Shown here: positions 1 through 8,313 of the stretch, piece after piece | Layout of the letters: every line of letters starts with the position of its first letter | How positions within the stretch are numbered: position 1 is the first letter of the stretch | Assembly (NCBI RefSeq): GCF_003951285.1 | Contig: NZ_RXFQ01000022.1 | Location: forward strand, 43,852 to 107,851 | Direction: 5' to 3' | Length of the DNA stretch: 64,000 nucleotides | DNA from: Variovorax beijingensis | GTDB taxonomy: Bacteria; Pseudomonadota; Gammaproteobacteria; Burkholderiales; Burkholderiaceae_C | Made by a program: the position numbers and the translations under genes | Notes under the pieces: model-generated | Databases searched by the model: none | The model's input: the letters and a program-made list of their open reading frames with translations, nothing else | Told to the model about the DNA's origin: nothing

Positions 1-75
1 GTCGCGCCGCGTGTACCCGACCTTGTTGGTGGCCAGCGTCGGATGGTGCAGCCGGGGCTTGGCAAGGTAGGTCAT
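1..75 (-). CDS. korB: 2-oxoacid:acceptor oxidoreductase beta subunit, N-terminal fragment (cut by window edge)
   Basis: Only the first 25 codons are in the window; they read MTYLAKPRLHHPTLATNK and continue off the left edge. The start overlaps the end of the alpha-subunit gene by four bases (ATGA), so the two are translationally coupled. In this family the beta subunit carries the thiamine diphosphate-binding domain and works with the alpha/gamma protein encoded just upstream. The assignment rests on operon position plus the short N-terminus, so it is an inference. Confidence 0.6.
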   Translation of the reverse strand, partial: MTYLAKPRLHHPTLATNKVGYTRRD

Positions 76-1922
76 GCGGTCTCCTTCGCGTCGGCGGCGC
101 CGGCGGCCTGCGCCTTGTGCACATGCGCGGCGATGGCCTGAACGATGAAGCGCGCCGTGATGGGCGTGCCGTCGAAATGCAGCACCCTTGTCAACCGGGC
201 AGGATCGATGTCCAGTTCGTTGACCAGCAGGCTGCGCATCTGCGCATCGCGGTTCTGCTCGACCACGAACACCTGCCTGTGCTGCGCGAGGAACTGCGCC
301 ACGCTGTCCGGAAACGGAAAGGCCCGCAGCCGCAGCGCATCCAGGTGGATGCCGCGCGCTTCCAGCGCCTGCAGCGCCTCGTGCATCGCCGGGCTGGTCG
401 AACCGAAATAGATCACGCCCAGCTCGGTCTTCTGGGCGGCCGGGCGCAGCACCGGCTGCGGCACCAGCGCGGCCGCGGTCGCAAACTTCTTCAGCAGCCG
501 CTCCATGTTGTAGATGTAGTCCGGCCCGCGCTCCGAATACCGGGCGTAGGCGTCGCGCGTGGTGCCGCGGGTGAAGTAGCTGCCCTTGGTCGGATGCGTG
601 CCCGGCAGCGTGCGCCAGGGGATGCCGTCGCCGTCCACATCCTTGTAGCGGCCGAAGTCGCGGCCCGCTTCGAGCTCCTCGGCGCTCATGACCTTGCCGC
701 GGTCGTAGGCCTTGCTGTCGTCCCAGGCGAAGGGCGCGCACAGGCGCTGGTTCATGCCGATGTCCAGGTCCGTCATCAGGAACACCGGCGTCTGCAGCCG
801 GTCGGCCAGGTCCAGCGCCGCCGCCGCATGCTCGAAGCACTCGTGCGGGTCCTCGGGAAACAGCAGCACGTGCTTGGTGTCGCCGTGCGAGGCGTAGGCG
901 CAGGCGAGGATGTCGGCCTGCTGCGTGCGCGTCGGCATGCCGGTGGAAGGGCCGCCGCGCTGCACGTTGATGAGCGTGACCGGAATCTCGGCAAAGTAGG
1001 CCAGGCCGATGAACTCGGCCATCAGCGAAATGCCCGGGCCCGAGGTCGCCGTGAAGGCCCGCGCGCCGTTCCAGCCGGCGCCGACCGCCACGCCGATCGA
1101 GGCGAGCTCGTCTTCCGCCTGCACGATGGCGAAGCGGTGCTGGCCGGTGGCCGGATCCACGCGGAATTTGGTGCAGTACTTCTGGAAGGCCTCGGCCACC
1201 GAGGACGACGGCGTGATCGGATACCAGGCCGCGACCGTGGCGCCGCCGTACACGCAGCCCAGCGCCGCGGCGCTGTTGCCGTCCACGAAGATGCGGTCGC
1301 CCACCCGGTCGGCGCGCCGCACCCTGAGGCCCAGGGGCTCGAGGTTCTCGCGCGCGAAGTCGCAGCCCAGGTGCAGCGCCTGCACGTTGGAAGCGAGCAG
1401 CTTTTCCTTGCCCTTGTACTGCTCGCCAAACAGCTTCTCGACCACTTCCGGATCGATGCCCAGCAGGATGGCCAGCGCGCCCACGTAGACGATGTTCTTG
1501 AACAGCTGGCGCTGGCGCGGATCCTGGTAGACGGCGTTGCAGATCTCGGTCAGCGGCATGCCGATCACGCGGATGTCGTCGCGGAACTTCGAAGGCGGCA
1601 GCGGCCGCGTGCTGTCGTGGAACAGGTAGCCGCCGGGCTCCAGCTCGGCCACGTCGGCGTCCCAGGTCTGCGGGTTCATCGCGACCATCATGTCGGTGCC
1701 GCCGCGCCGCCCCAGGTGGCCCTCTTCGGTCACGCGCACCTCGTACCAGGTCGGCAGGCCCTGGATGTTGCTGGGAAAGATGTTGCGCGGACTCACCGGC
1801 ACGCCCATGCGCAGGATGGCCTTGGCGAACAGCTCGTTGGCCGAGGCCGACCCCGAGCCGTTGACGTTGGCGAACTTGATGACGAAATCGTTGACCGCCT
1901 CGATTTGCGGAATGGCGCTCAT
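72..1922 (-). CDS. korA: 2-oxoacid:acceptor oxidoreductase, fused gamma-alpha subunit (KorA-like)
   Basis: 616 aa. Residues about 13-180 form the gamma (POR) domain and about 210-400 the pyrimidine-binding alpha domain, marked by YPITPSSS near residue 234 and GGPSTGMPT near 322, both typical of 2-oxoacid:ferredoxin oxidoreductases. A C-terminal transketolase-like domain follows. The enzyme oxidatively decarboxylates a 2-oxoacid to its acyl-CoA with TPP held by the beta subunit. The start overlaps the stop of the upstream FAD/Fe-S gene (ATGA), and the beta gene overlaps its end, giving one coupled operon. The size and the FAD partner resemble the 2-oxoglutarate:NADP+ oxidoreductase described from Azoarcus. 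2-Oxoglutarate is the likely substrate, but another 2-oxoacid is possible. Confidence 0.8.
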   Translation of the reverse strand: MSAIPQIEAVNDFVIKFANVNGSGSASANELFAKAILRMGVPVSPRNIFPSNIQGLPTWYEVRVTEEGHLGRRGGTDMMVAMNPQTWDADVAELEPGGYLFHDSTRPLPPSKFRDDIRVIGMPLTEICNAVYQDPRQRQLFKNIVYVGALAILLGIDPEVVEKLFGEQYKGKEKLLASNVQALHLGCDFARENLEPLGLRVRRADRVGDRIFVDGNSAAALGCVYGGATVAAWYPITPSSSVAEAFQKYCTKFRVDPATGQHRFAIVQAEDELASIGVAVGAGWNGARAFTATSGPGISLMAEFIGLAYFAEIPVTLINVQRGGPSTGMPTRTQQADILACAYASHGDTKHVLLFPEDPHECFEHAAAALDLADRLQTPVFLMTDLDIGMNQRLCAPFAWDDSKAYDRGKVMSAEELEAGRDFGRYKDVDGDGIPWRTLPGTHPTKGSYFTRGTTRDAYARYSERGPDYIYNMERLLKKFATAAALVPQPVLRPAAQKTELGVIYFGSTSPAMHEALQALEARGIHLDALRLRAFPFPDSVAQFLAQHRQVFVVEQNRDAQMRSLLVNELDIDPARLTRVLHFDGTPITARFIVQAIAAHVHKAQAAGAADAKETA

Positions 1923-3718
1923 GCAGTCGCCTCCTGCCCTGCCGGCGTCATCTTCAGCAGGAATTTCTGCATGTCCCACGCGCCGGTCGGGCAGCGCTCG
2001 GCGCACAGGCCGCAGTGCAGGCAGACGTCCTCGTCCTTGACCATCACGCGGCCCGTCTTGAGCCCGCCCGAGACGTAAAGGTCCTGCGCCAGGTTGAGCG
2101 TCGGCGCCTTGAGCCGCTGGCGCAGATCCGCCTCGTCGCCGTTGGTGGTGAAGCTGATGCAGTCCATCGGGCAGATGTCCACGCAGGCATCGCATTCGAT
2201 GCAGGCGGATTCGGTGAACACCGTCTGCACGTCGCAGTTCAGGCAACGCTCGGCCTCCTTGAAGGCGGTGGCGGCGTCGAAGCCCAGTTCCACCTCCACC
2301 GCGATGCTGGCCAGCGCCTTCTCGGCCTTCGCCCACGGCACCTTGTAGCGCAGGTCGTTGGAGGTGTCGTTGTCGTAGCTCCACTCGTGGATGCCCATCT
2401 TCTGCGAGACCAGGTTGGTCATGGGCGCCGGACGCACATAGACCGGCTCGGCGCGCAGCAGCTTGTCGATCGACACCGCCGCTTCATGGCCGTGGGCCAC
2501 GGCCGTGATGATGTTCTTCGGGCCGAAGGCCGCATCGCCGCCGAAGAACACGTGGGGCACCGTCGACTGGAAGGTGTTCCTGTCGAGCGTGGGCAGGCCC
2601 GACCTGTCGAAGGCGATGCCGCAATCGCGCTCGATCCACGGGAACGCGTTCTCCTGGCCCACCGCCACCAGCACCTCGTCGCATTCGAACCAGGCGTCGG
2701 GCTCGCCGGTGGGCACCAGCGTGCGGCGTCCCTGCGCGTCGTACTCGGCGCGGACCCGCTCGAAGGTCATGCCCAGCAGCCGGCCCTGGTCGTGGACAAA
2801 GGCCTTGGGCACGTGGAAGTCGATGATCGGAATGCCTTCGTGCTGCGCGTCTTCCTTCTCCCAGGGCGAGGCCTTCATTTCGTCGAAGCCGCTGCGCACG
2901 ATCACCTTCACGTCGCTGCCGCCCAGGCGCCGGGCCGAGCGGCAGCAGTCCATCGCCGTGTTGCCGCCGCCCAGCACGATCACGCGCTGGCCGATGCGGC
3001 TCACGTGGCCGAAGGACACGGAATTGAGCCAGTCGATGCCGATGTGGATGCCGGCCGCCGCTTCCCGCCGCCCGGGAATGTCCAGGTCGCGTCCGCGCGG
3101 CGCGCCGCAGCCGACGAAGATCGCGTCCCATCCCTGGGCCATCAGCGCCTTCATCGAGCCGATGCGCTCGCCGCCGCGGAATTCGACGCCCAGGTCCAGG
3201 ATGTAGCCGGTCTCCTCGTCGATCACCGATTCCGGCAACCGAAAGCGCGGGATCTGCGTGCGGATGAAGCCGCCGGCCTTGGCCTCTTCGTCGAACACCG
3301 TCACTTCGTAGCCCAGCGGCGCCAGGTCGCGCGCGACGGTGAGCGAGGCCGGACCGGCGCCGACGCAGGCGATGCGCTTGCCGTTCTTCGGCGCCGGCTT
3401 GGGCATGCGCGCGCGCACGTCGTCCTTCATGTCGGCCGCCACGCGCTTGAGGCGGCAGATCGCCACCGGCTCGGGATCCTTCGCGTTGCTTTGTTCGACC
3501 CGCCCGCGCCGGCAGGCCGGCTCGCAAGGCCGGTCGCAGGTGCGCCCGAGGATGCCGGGAAAGACGTTGGACACCCAGTTGACCATGTAGGCGTCGCCGT
3601 AGCGGCGCTGCGCGATCATGCGGATGTATTCGGGGACGGGGGTGTGCGCCGGACAGGCGTACTGGCAATCGACGACCTTGTGGAAATAGGCCGGGTTGGC
3701 AATGTCGGTTCGCTGCAA
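1919..3718 (-). CDS. FAD-dependent NAD(P) oxidoreductase with GltD-like core and C-terminal 2x[4Fe-4S] ferredoxin domain
   Basis: 599 aa. The N-terminus has the cysteine-rich GltD-type cluster region (CQYACPAHTPVPEY near residue 18, then TCDRPCEPAC). An FAD-binding GAGPAS motif lies near residue 118 and a second Rossmann motif, VLGGGNTAMDC, near 248. Two ferredoxin motifs follow at about 504 (CIECDACVDICPMDC) and 564 (CLHCGLCAERCP). It most likely passes electrons from the 2-oxoacid oxidoreductase encoded next to it to NAD(P). The start chosen is TTG because an AGGAGG ribosome binding site lies six bases upstream; an in-frame ATG 60 bases further upstream lacks such a site. First gene of the operon. 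Confidence 0.8.
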   Translation of the reverse strand: MQRTDIANPAYFHKVVDCQYACPAHTPVPEYIRMIAQRRYGDAYMVNWVSNVFPGILGRTCDRPCEPACRRGRVEQSNAKDPEPVAICRLKRVAADMKDDVRARMPKPAPKNGKRIACVGAGPASLTVARDLAPLGYEVTVFDEEAKAGGFIRTQIPRFRLPESVIDEETGYILDLGVEFRGGERIGSMKALMAQGWDAIFVGCGAPRGRDLDIPGRREAAAGIHIGIDWLNSVSFGHVSRIGQRVIVLGGGNTAMDCCRSARRLGGSDVKVIVRSGFDEMKASPWEKEDAQHEGIPIIDFHVPKAFVHDQGRLLGMTFERVRAEYDAQGRRTLVPTGEPDAWFECDEVLVAVGQENAFPWIERDCGIAFDRSGLPTLDRNTFQSTVPHVFFGGDAAFGPKNIITAVAHGHEAAVSIDKLLRAEPVYVRPAPMTNLVSQKMGIHEWSYDNDTSNDLRYKVPWAKAEKALASIAVEVELGFDAATAFKEAERCLNCDVQTVFTESACIECDACVDICPMDCISFTTNGDEADLRQRLKAPTLNLAQDLYVSGGLKTGRVMVKDEDVCLHCGLCAERCPTGAWDMQKFLLKMTPAGQEATA

Positions 3719-3832
3719 GGCGTGCCTCCTGACAGTCGCCCGGGACCCCGGAGGGGCCGGCGAGCGGCGCTGCGACAAGTATGCGCCGCGCCGGCCGCCG
3801 CAGCGCCTTGGTGAAATCCCGCAGGCGCCCCG

Positions 3833-4294
3833 CTACCGGCGATACATGTAGACCTGCCCCTGGACGCCGTGTCCGAGCTGCGTCGCACCGGACGAGACCG
3901 GGTCGAGCCTGCAGCACGCCTCGACCGAATCGACATGCGACTGCGGCACCACGATCATGACTTCGCGCAGGCCCGAATCGAAGGCGTAGTCGACCAGGAC
4001 GTCGGCGACCTGCGTCAGCAGCTCCGCGGAGGCATGCGCCTCGCTCAGCGTCACGCAGACATGCCCGATGCCCGCCACGGCCTCGGAACGCGGCTCGAGG
4101 ATCGCATTGGCCATGCCGATGCGCTCGCCGTCGTCGGACAGGACGTCGAAGAAAACCACGGGCGCGCCGGTGGCCACGTAGGTCTTCTGCGAACGGGCGG
4201 CAATCTGGAACCCCTCTCCCACCATGCTGGCCGGAAGAACGATCTCTTCCTCCAGCGCCGGAGCACGAAGCAACGAACGGGCTGGACTGGTCAT
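3833..4294 (-). CDS. GNAT-fold-like protein of unknown function
   Basis: 153 aa. The central part (strand, helix, then YAFDSGLREVMIVVPQSHVDSVEACCRL near residues 105-130) resembles the second half of GNAT acyltransferases. No clear Q/RxxGxG/A acetyl-CoA loop is visible, so activity is uncertain. No signal peptide. It is transcribed towards the Kor operon but 115 bases separate its stop from the TTG start of that operon. It is divergent from the DUF4256 gene, with about 130 bases between the starts. The GNAT assignment is tentative. Confidence 0.5.
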   Translation of the reverse strand: MTSPARSLLRAPALEEEIVLPASMVGEGFQIAARSQKTYVATGAPVVFFDVLSDDGERIGMANAILEPRSEAVAGIGHVCVTLSEAHASAELLTQVADVLVDYAFDSGLREVMIVVPQSHVDSVEACCRLDPVSSGATQLGHGVQGQVYMYRR

Positions 4295-4424
4295 GATGAG
4301 ACCTCCATCGGCGAGCCATTTCCTGCGCCGGGCCAAAAGAATAATCCCGCGTGCCGCGCATGTCATCTGGCAAACTGTCACGCGCACGGCACAGCTGCAA
4401 CCGATCCAAACTCTTCGAGAAACC

Positions 4425-4970
4425 ATGAAGGCGCAAGAACGGGAAGTGCTTCTTGAGGCACTGCAGGCTCGCTTCGAGAACAACATGCACCGGCACAAGG
4501 CCATCGCATGGGCCGACGTGCAGGCCAGGCTCGAGGCCCATCCCGGCGCGCTGAAGTCGCTGCACGAAATGGAGGCCACGGGCGGGGAACCCGACGTCAT
4601 CGGCCAGGACAAGAAGACCGGCGGCCTCACGTTCTGCGATTGCTCCGCGGAGACCCCCGACGGCCGCCGCAGCCTCTGCTACGACCGCGAAGCGCTCGAC
4701 GCCCGCAAGGAACACAAGCCGCAGAGCAGCGCGGTCGAGGTGGCCGCCGCGATGGGCATCGAGCTTCTCACCGAGGAACAGTACCGGGAACTGCAGACGC
4801 TCGGCGAGTTCGACCTCAAGACCTCGAGCTGGATCGCGACACCCCCCGACCTCCGGGCGCTCGGCGGCGCCCTCTTCGGCGATCGGCGCTATGGCCGGGT
4901 GTTCGTCTATCACAACGGCGCGCAGTCGTACTACACGGCCAGGGGCTTCCGCGGAGCGCTTCGCGTGTAG
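4425..4970 (+). CDS. DUF4256 family protein
   Basis: 181 aa, cytoplasmic, no signal peptide. The sequence FCDCSAETPDGRRSLCYDREAL near residue 66 and the following LTEEQYRELQTLGEFD and SSWIATP segments are characteristic of the conserved DUF4256 family, whose function is unknown. Standalone gene, convergent with the tannase-like gene, with only six bases between the two stops and no visible terminator hairpin between them. Confidence 0.7.
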   Translation: MKAQEREVLLEALQARFENNMHRHKAIAWADVQARLEAHPGALKSLHEMEATGGEPDVIGQDKKTGGLTFCDCSAETPDGRRSLCYDREALDARKEHKPQSSAVEVAAAMGIELLTEEQYRELQTLGEFDLKTSSWIATPPDLRALGGALFGDRRYGRVFVYHNGAQSYYTARGFRGALRV

Positions 4971-4976
4971 GCCCTC

Positions 4977-6770
4977 CTACCTGCAGGCGAAGCTGGCAGC
5001 CGATTCGAGATCGCCGCCGACGTAGCTCGCCACTTTCGGATACGGGCACAGGGGCCGCGTGCGGGCGGCCGACCAGCCGGCGGGCAGCTCCGCGTTGACC
5101 ACGTTGGCACCCGCCCCCCGCGCGGCGGCGACCACGGAATCGGGCGCCTTGCCCTTCTCCACCCAGGCCACCAGCGGCGTCAGCATGTCGAACTGGTCCG
5201 TGGCCGGGCCCCGTCCGCAATGGTTCATGCCGGGCACCGGGAAGAATCGCGCAAAGCCGGAGGCATCGCCGCCATTGGCCGCGCGCAGTTCGTCGTACCA
5301 GCGCGTCGTGTCGTCCGAGGAGAACACCGCGTCGCTCGTGCCGTGGTAGACCATGAGCTTGCTGCCGCGGTCGCGCAGCGCCGCGAGGTTGCCCGGGTTC
5401 GGCGGTGTCATGAAGGACATGGCCGATTCCGTGTAGAGCGCGGTGGTCGCGAAGATGCCCGGCGCATCCGCGTCCATGCTGAAGCCCAGCGCAAAGTCGA
5501 TGCCCGGCGGACGGCTCGTGCCCAGCGGCGGCGCACTGAACACGAACCCGACCGCGGCCGTGTCCAGGTTCTGCGAATTGGCGAACTCCCATTGCCGCCA
5601 ATCGGCGCCGTTGATGCCCGCGTCATACGGGAAGCTGCTGTAGAGCGCGGCGCCCGCGGTGTTGCGCGCACCGCCGAAGACGTTGTCGAGCACGGTCTTC
5701 TGCGCGGCCGTGAGGCAACTGCCGTCGCGCGCGCCGCTGCAGGTGGGGACGTCGGTGGCCAGCTTGAAGGCCGCCTTGCAGGCCTGCACATCCGCGACGA
5801 TGCCGTCGGTTGCGCCGTCCAGTGCATCGCACTTCGACCGCACGGCGCCGGCGACCGTGTCCATCTCCGCCTGCGTGAAGGCCGTCTGCAGGTCCGGCTT
5901 GCCGGCCGGCGTGTTGGCGGTCGTCACCTGGGCGTACTGCTGGACGCCGTAGAGCTGCGCGACCGCGGCCTTCGGCAGGTTGAAACCGGGATTGCCCGCC
6001 AGGATGCCGTCGTACTCGTTGGCGGACCGCGCGGCCGCCACCATCGCGTGGCGGCCGCCGTTCGAGCAGCCGCCGAAGTAGGAGCGGTCGGCCCCGCGGC
6101 CATAGGCCTTGGCGATCAGGTTCTTGGCCATCGGCGTCAGTTGCGCGACGGCGTTGTAGCCGTAGTCCAGGCGCGCCTGCGGATCGATGCCGAAGACCGG
6201 ATTCTGCGCGCCGGAGTGGCCCGCATCGGAGCTGATCACGGCAAAGCCCATGTGCAGCGCCGTGGTCGTGGGCGACCCGCCCCCGACACCGCCCGTGGCC
6301 GGCGCCACGCTCCCGTCCAGCCCGCCGTTGGCCTGGTAGAAGAAGCGCCCGTTCCAGTCGACCGGCAGGCGCATCTCGAAGCCGATCGCATAGGTGCGGC
6401 CGTCGACGCTGCTGGTGCGCTCGTTCATCTTTCCCTGCACCAGGCAGTGCGCCGGCGTGGGCGTGCTCACGCCCGCCACCGTGAGGGTGCCGGCCGCGAC
6501 CGAAGTGATGCTGGTGTAGGCCGTCCCGTTGAAGGCGGCCTTGCTCGCGAGGTCGCTGCACGACTGCAGCGTGCCGGGGCGAGCCTCCGGGGACGCCGCG
6601 GGCGGCGAAGCGGCGGGCGCAGGCGCCGGCGCGTCCGGCGCGGCCGGAACAACCGGCAGGAACGCAAAGCCGCTGCCCCCGCCGCCGCCTCCACCGCAGG
6701 CCGCGAGCAATGCGGCCGCACCCACCGCGGCCCATGCCGGCCGCCACGACGATGACACGATGTGATCCAT
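4977..6770 (-). CDS. Tannase/feruloyl esterase family lipoprotein
   Basis: 597 aa. The N-terminus is a lipoprotein signal: a hydrophobic stretch ending in LLAAC followed by a run of glycines, so the mature protein should be lipid-anchored. A Pro/Ala-rich linker of about 35 residues separates the anchor from the catalytic domain. The nucleophile motif GGCSNGGRHA lies near residue 233 and the catalytic His motif GMNHCGRG near 515. The Cys next to the Ser and the Cys next to the His are the pair that forms the disulfide linking the triad in this family. It likely hydrolyses gallate- or hydroxycinnamate-type esters. The promoter region carries repeated GGTTAT/ATAACC half-sites. Confidence 0.85.
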   Translation of the reverse strand: MDHIVSSSWRPAWAAVGAAALLAACGGGGGGGSGFAFLPVVPAAPDAPAPAPAASPPAASPEARPGTLQSCSDLASKAAFNGTAYTSITSVAAGTLTVAGVSTPTPAHCLVQGKMNERTSSVDGRTYAIGFEMRLPVDWNGRFFYQANGGLDGSVAPATGGVGGGSPTTTALHMGFAVISSDAGHSGAQNPVFGIDPQARLDYGYNAVAQLTPMAKNLIAKAYGRGADRSYFGGCSNGGRHAMVAAARSANEYDGILAGNPGFNLPKAAVAQLYGVQQYAQVTTANTPAGKPDLQTAFTQAEMDTVAGAVRSKCDALDGATDGIVADVQACKAAFKLATDVPTCSGARDGSCLTAAQKTVLDNVFGGARNTAGAALYSSFPYDAGINGADWRQWEFANSQNLDTAAVGFVFSAPPLGTSRPPGIDFALGFSMDADAPGIFATTALYTESAMSFMTPPNPGNLAALRDRGSKLMVYHGTSDAVFSSDDTTRWYDELRAANGGDASGFARFFPVPGMNHCGRGPATDQFDMLTPLVAWVEKGKAPDSVVAAARGAGANVVNAELPAGWSAARTRPLCPYPKVASYVGGDLESAASFACR

Positions 6771-7143
6771 GCTTGTCTCCTCGGCCGGCGGCGCTTCGTC
6801 GGCCACAAAGGTTATTGAAGATAACCAATATAGTTTTGATTCATAACCAAAAAACGAGGACAAACCCGGATGCCGAGGGATTCGCATCGCGCTGCATGCT
6901 TTCGTGTGCGGCCCGACCAGCCGCAGTGAGATCCGGTGATCGCCAGGCTTTCGCCAAGACCTGCCGGATGCACGCTCAAATCGTCGGCAATCGGGGATTC
7001 GGAACAGGCATTTGTCTCGAGCGAGGACCTGAGTTCTATGGAACTTGGGGAGAGTTAACTCTTTTGTTCGGCCATCACAGGAGGTCCGCAAGGACATTGA
7101 ATTACATGTGAGGACATGTAGTTACGCCGGACTTCCGGACGAT
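6771..7143. promoter_or_regulatory. Gene-poor region upstream of tannase gene with ATAACC/GGTTAT palindrome
   Basis: No convincing gene lies in these 373 bases. An AT-rich stretch carries an inverted repeat GGTTAT-(5)-ATAACC at 6810-6826 and a third half-site ATAACC at 6843-6848. This sits about 40 to 80 bases upstream of the tannase-like start, where a regulator of that gene would be expected to bind. The rest shows no feature I recognise. Confidence 0.4.
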
Positions 7144-7374
7144 ATGAAGCTGAAGCGCTCGACAGTGATTTTTTTGATTGCTCTTGTCATCCTGTCTTCG
7201 GCGGCAGGTTGGTATGGCTGGGAGCGCGGAAAGCAGCCACGACAAACGGCCGCGGAAGCATGCAGAAAGCAGTGCCACCCATTGCCCGGGCAAATCAAGG
7301 GCGAGAAGCGGATTCCCAACGCGCCCGAAGGGTGGCGCAACTACCCCGTCCTTCCAGGATGCGTGTGCGGGTAA
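7144..7374 (+). CDS. Small single-pass membrane or exported Cys-containing protein, hypothetical
   Basis: 76 aa. One hydrophobic segment (residues about 6-24, ending GWYGW) is preceded by a lysine/arginine-rich start. The remainder is hydrophilic with a CRKQC pair near residue 40 and CVCG at the very C-terminus, so four cysteines could pair outside the membrane or bind metal. The ATG at 7144 is chosen because it starts the basic-plus-hydrophobic segment; a longer in-frame start at 7045 is possible. Not recognised; isolated gene. Confidence 0.45.
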   Translation: MKLKRSTVIFLIALVILSSAAGWYGWERGKQPRQTAAEACRKQCHPLPGQIKGEKRIPNAPEGWRNYPVLPGCVCG

Positions 7375-7441
7375 AGCCCGACCCGCACGCTCCCAAGCGG
7401 CACTGTCAGCTTGTTGGGTTGTCCGAACGAAATGCCGACTG

Positions 7442-8155
7442 TCAGCTGCAAGGCGACGGCGACCCGGCGCCTTCCTCACCAAGGTAGTTGCGCAGGCCTT
7501 CAAGATCGATCACCTCGACGCCGCCGTGTTCCACCCGCAGCAGGCCTGCGCGCTCGAGCGCATGCAGTGCCCGGTTGGCGCGCTGGCGCGAGACCGCGGA
7601 CAAGAGGCCGATCTCGTCCTGGGTCAGGCGTATGAAGCTGCTCGCCTGCGGATAGAGGATCGGGTCGAACAGGCTGGCCAGGCAGCGTGCAATGCGCGCG
7701 TCGGGGCCCAGCAGGCGGTCGAACTCCATGAGTCCGATGAACAGGCTCAGGCGGGCATTGATGTGCGACAGGAGGAACCGGTCGAAGTCGAGGTTCGTCG
7801 ACACCAGGCGTTCGAAGGTATGGCGCGGCACGCAGGCCACGCGCGTCGGACGCATGGCCACGCCGTCGTAGCGCCACGGACCGGGCTTCAGCAGCGACCC
7901 TTCGCCGGCCCAGCCGCCGGAGGTCACGCCGGTGAAAGTGGAGACGCGGCCATCGGCCAGGGAGAGCGACATCTTCACCAGGCCCTCGATGACGCCGAGC
8001 CAGAGGTCCGCGGGCTCGCCGCGACGCATCACGAAACCGCCGGCCGGCAACTCGCGCTCGTACGACTCGCGCACCACGCGGTCGAGCTCCTCGGCCGCCA
8101 GGGTCTGCGCCCACAAGCTCTCGCGGAGCATGGTCTCCATGGCCTTCGCCGGCAT
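7442..8155 (-). CDS. Crp/Fnr family transcriptional regulator
   Basis: 237 aa. Residues about 15-130 form the cyclic-nucleotide-binding-like beta-roll. A dimerisation helix follows, and a winged HTH (about 160-230) carries RLTQDEIGLLSAVSRQRANRALHALE. No FNR-type N-terminal cysteines are present, so it is not an oxygen-sensing FNR. It is divergent from the isoquinoline 1-oxidoreductase-like genes, with about 158 bases between starts and a strong palindrome in between; control of that pair is the natural inference. Confidence 0.85.
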   Translation of the reverse strand: MPAKAMETMLRESLWAQTLAAEELDRVVRESYERELPAGGFVMRRGEPADLWLGVIEGLVKMSLSLADGRVSTFTGVTSGGWAGEGSLLKPGPWRYDGVAMRPTRVACVPRHTFERLVSTNLDFDRFLLSHINARLSLFIGLMEFDRLLGPDARIARCLASLFDPILYPQASSFIRLTQDEIGLLSAVSRQRANRALHALERAGLLRVEHGGVEVIDLEGLRNYLGEEGAGSPSPCS

Positions 8156-8229
8156 TCGTGTTTCCTCGCTCGCTGGCCCGCTCTTCCACCCGCGCCGGCC
8201 CTGCGTGGGGAGGCCTGTGGGCGCGTAAG

Positions 8230-8251
8230 AAATGTCTTCAAAAAGACATTT
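8230..8251. promoter_or_regulatory. Perfect 9-bp inverted repeat between divergent Crp-type and oxidoreductase genes
   Basis: AAATGTCTT, four bases, AAGACATTT: a perfect dyad in an otherwise GC-rich intergenic region. It lies 62 bases before the oxidoreductase start and 75 bases from the regulator start, where a dimeric regulator could act on both promoters. Confidence 0.6.
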
Positions 8252-8313
8252 TTGGCGCGGCGATCATGCCATATTGGCCCCCGTTCGCCACAACCATAAG
8301 ACAGGAGACAAGG

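Noticed and set aside
117..2078. Long plus-strand frame opposite the Kor genes
   Set aside because: Rich in Arg/His/Gly, no domain, wholly antisense to well supported genes; a GC-rich shadow frame.
3833..4294. Firm call as an N-acetyltransferase
   Set aside because: No clear acetyl-CoA binding loop; kept as GNAT-like only.
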